NCBI GenBank assembly: GCA_030037185.1
Contig: JASHRR010000900.1
Coordinates: 1 to 24,763, forward strand
Length of the DNA: 24,763 nucleotides
DNA from: Xanthobacteraceae bacterium
GTDB lineage: Bacteria; Pseudomonadota; Alphaproteobacteria; Rhizobiales; Xanthobacteraceae
Direction: 5' to 3'
Part shown: positions 24,571 to 24,763 of the stretch, in pieces
Numbering within the stretch: the stretch's first letter is position 1
How the letters are laid out: the number at the start of each line of letters is the position of its first letter
Notes under the pieces: model-generated
The model's input: only the letters and a program-made list of their open reading frames with translations
The model's database searches: none
Told to the model about the DNA's origin: nothing
Program-made: the position numbers and the translations under genes

Positions 24571-24762
24571 TCAAAGCAGGTTTGAAAATCGCTTTGCCTT
24601 AGTTCGCCAACAGGTGCCGCCAACAGCATGATTCACGTCACCGAAATCGGCTTGCGGCGACTTTTTGTCATGGCGGGCGATCGAGGCTTCATCCGGCGGC
24701 CGCACATAACCTCCCGGCTCGGTATTACGGCGGGTGATGGACAGGCCCGGCAACCAGTATCG
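24571..24762 (-). CDS. Possible C-terminal end of a gene running off the window
   Basis: The frame is open from the window edge to a TGA at 24571-24573, about 63 residues (RYWLPGLSITRRNTEPGG and onward, ending KAKRFSNLL). I recognise no family and see no motif. The only support is the lack of stops and the nine-base spacing to the flavin reductase gene. It could be noncoding. Confidence 0.3.
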   Translation of the reverse strand, partial: RYWLPGLSITRRNTEPGGYVRPPDEASIARHDKKSPQADFGDVNHAVGGTCWRTKAKRFSNLL

Positions 24763-24763
24763 C

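Overview
The window looks like chromosomal DNA of a GC-rich alphaproteobacterium, most likely Hyphomicrobiales close to Bradyrhizobiaceae or Xanthobacteraceae. This rests on an animal-like NADP isocitrate dehydrogenase, UvrD/PcrA and GlmM sequences of alphaproteobacterial type, adjacent alaS and icd loci, and the short GC-rich palindromic intergenic repeats common in that group. No species call is possible from sequence alone. I saw no tRNA, rRNA or CRISPR array.

Layout. 1-7.1 kb is core metabolism: the tail of an unknown gene, icd, a MetF-like reductase on the minus strand, alaS, then a divergent pair made of a small membrane protein and a winged-helix protein. The two members of that pair are separated by an AT-rich region full of CTGTAATTT half-sites. 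7.1-11.5 kb is a minus-strand block with glmM and a lutABC lactate-oxidation operon. 11.7-15 kb is gene-poor accessory DNA: an exported duplicated-domain protein, a decayed TnpB-type (IS605/OMEGA) transposase with its right-end hairpin, a fumarylacetoacetate-hydrolase-family enzyme, and copC. 15.2-17.5 kb is a minus-strand copper module: two small Cys-containing proteins, a Tat-type multicopper oxidase, then copC after a gap. Its promoter can be proposed from sequence. 17.6-20.4 kb holds a divergent MmgE/PrpD dehydratase-family gene and a Bug/TctC solute-binding protein. 20.4-21.2 kb is a frameshifted IS110 transposase remnant. 21.2-24.8 kb carries uvrD/pcrA, a flavin reductase-like gene and a possible gene tail at the edge.

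The observations most worth following are these. (a) A palindromic repeat element appears to lie inside the uvrD coding sequence and to be translated in frame, adding about 50 residues between helicase motifs II and III. (b) The divergent membrane-protein/winged-helix pair has CTGTAATTT half-sites on both predicted promoters, which looks like a self-contained regulatory switch. (c) The copper operon promoter carries three CGGACG repeats spaced one helical turn apart. (d) There are remnants of two RNA-guided element families, TnpB and IS110. I did not find a clearly complete new multi-gene system. The divergent pair in (b) is the best candidate for something undescribed.
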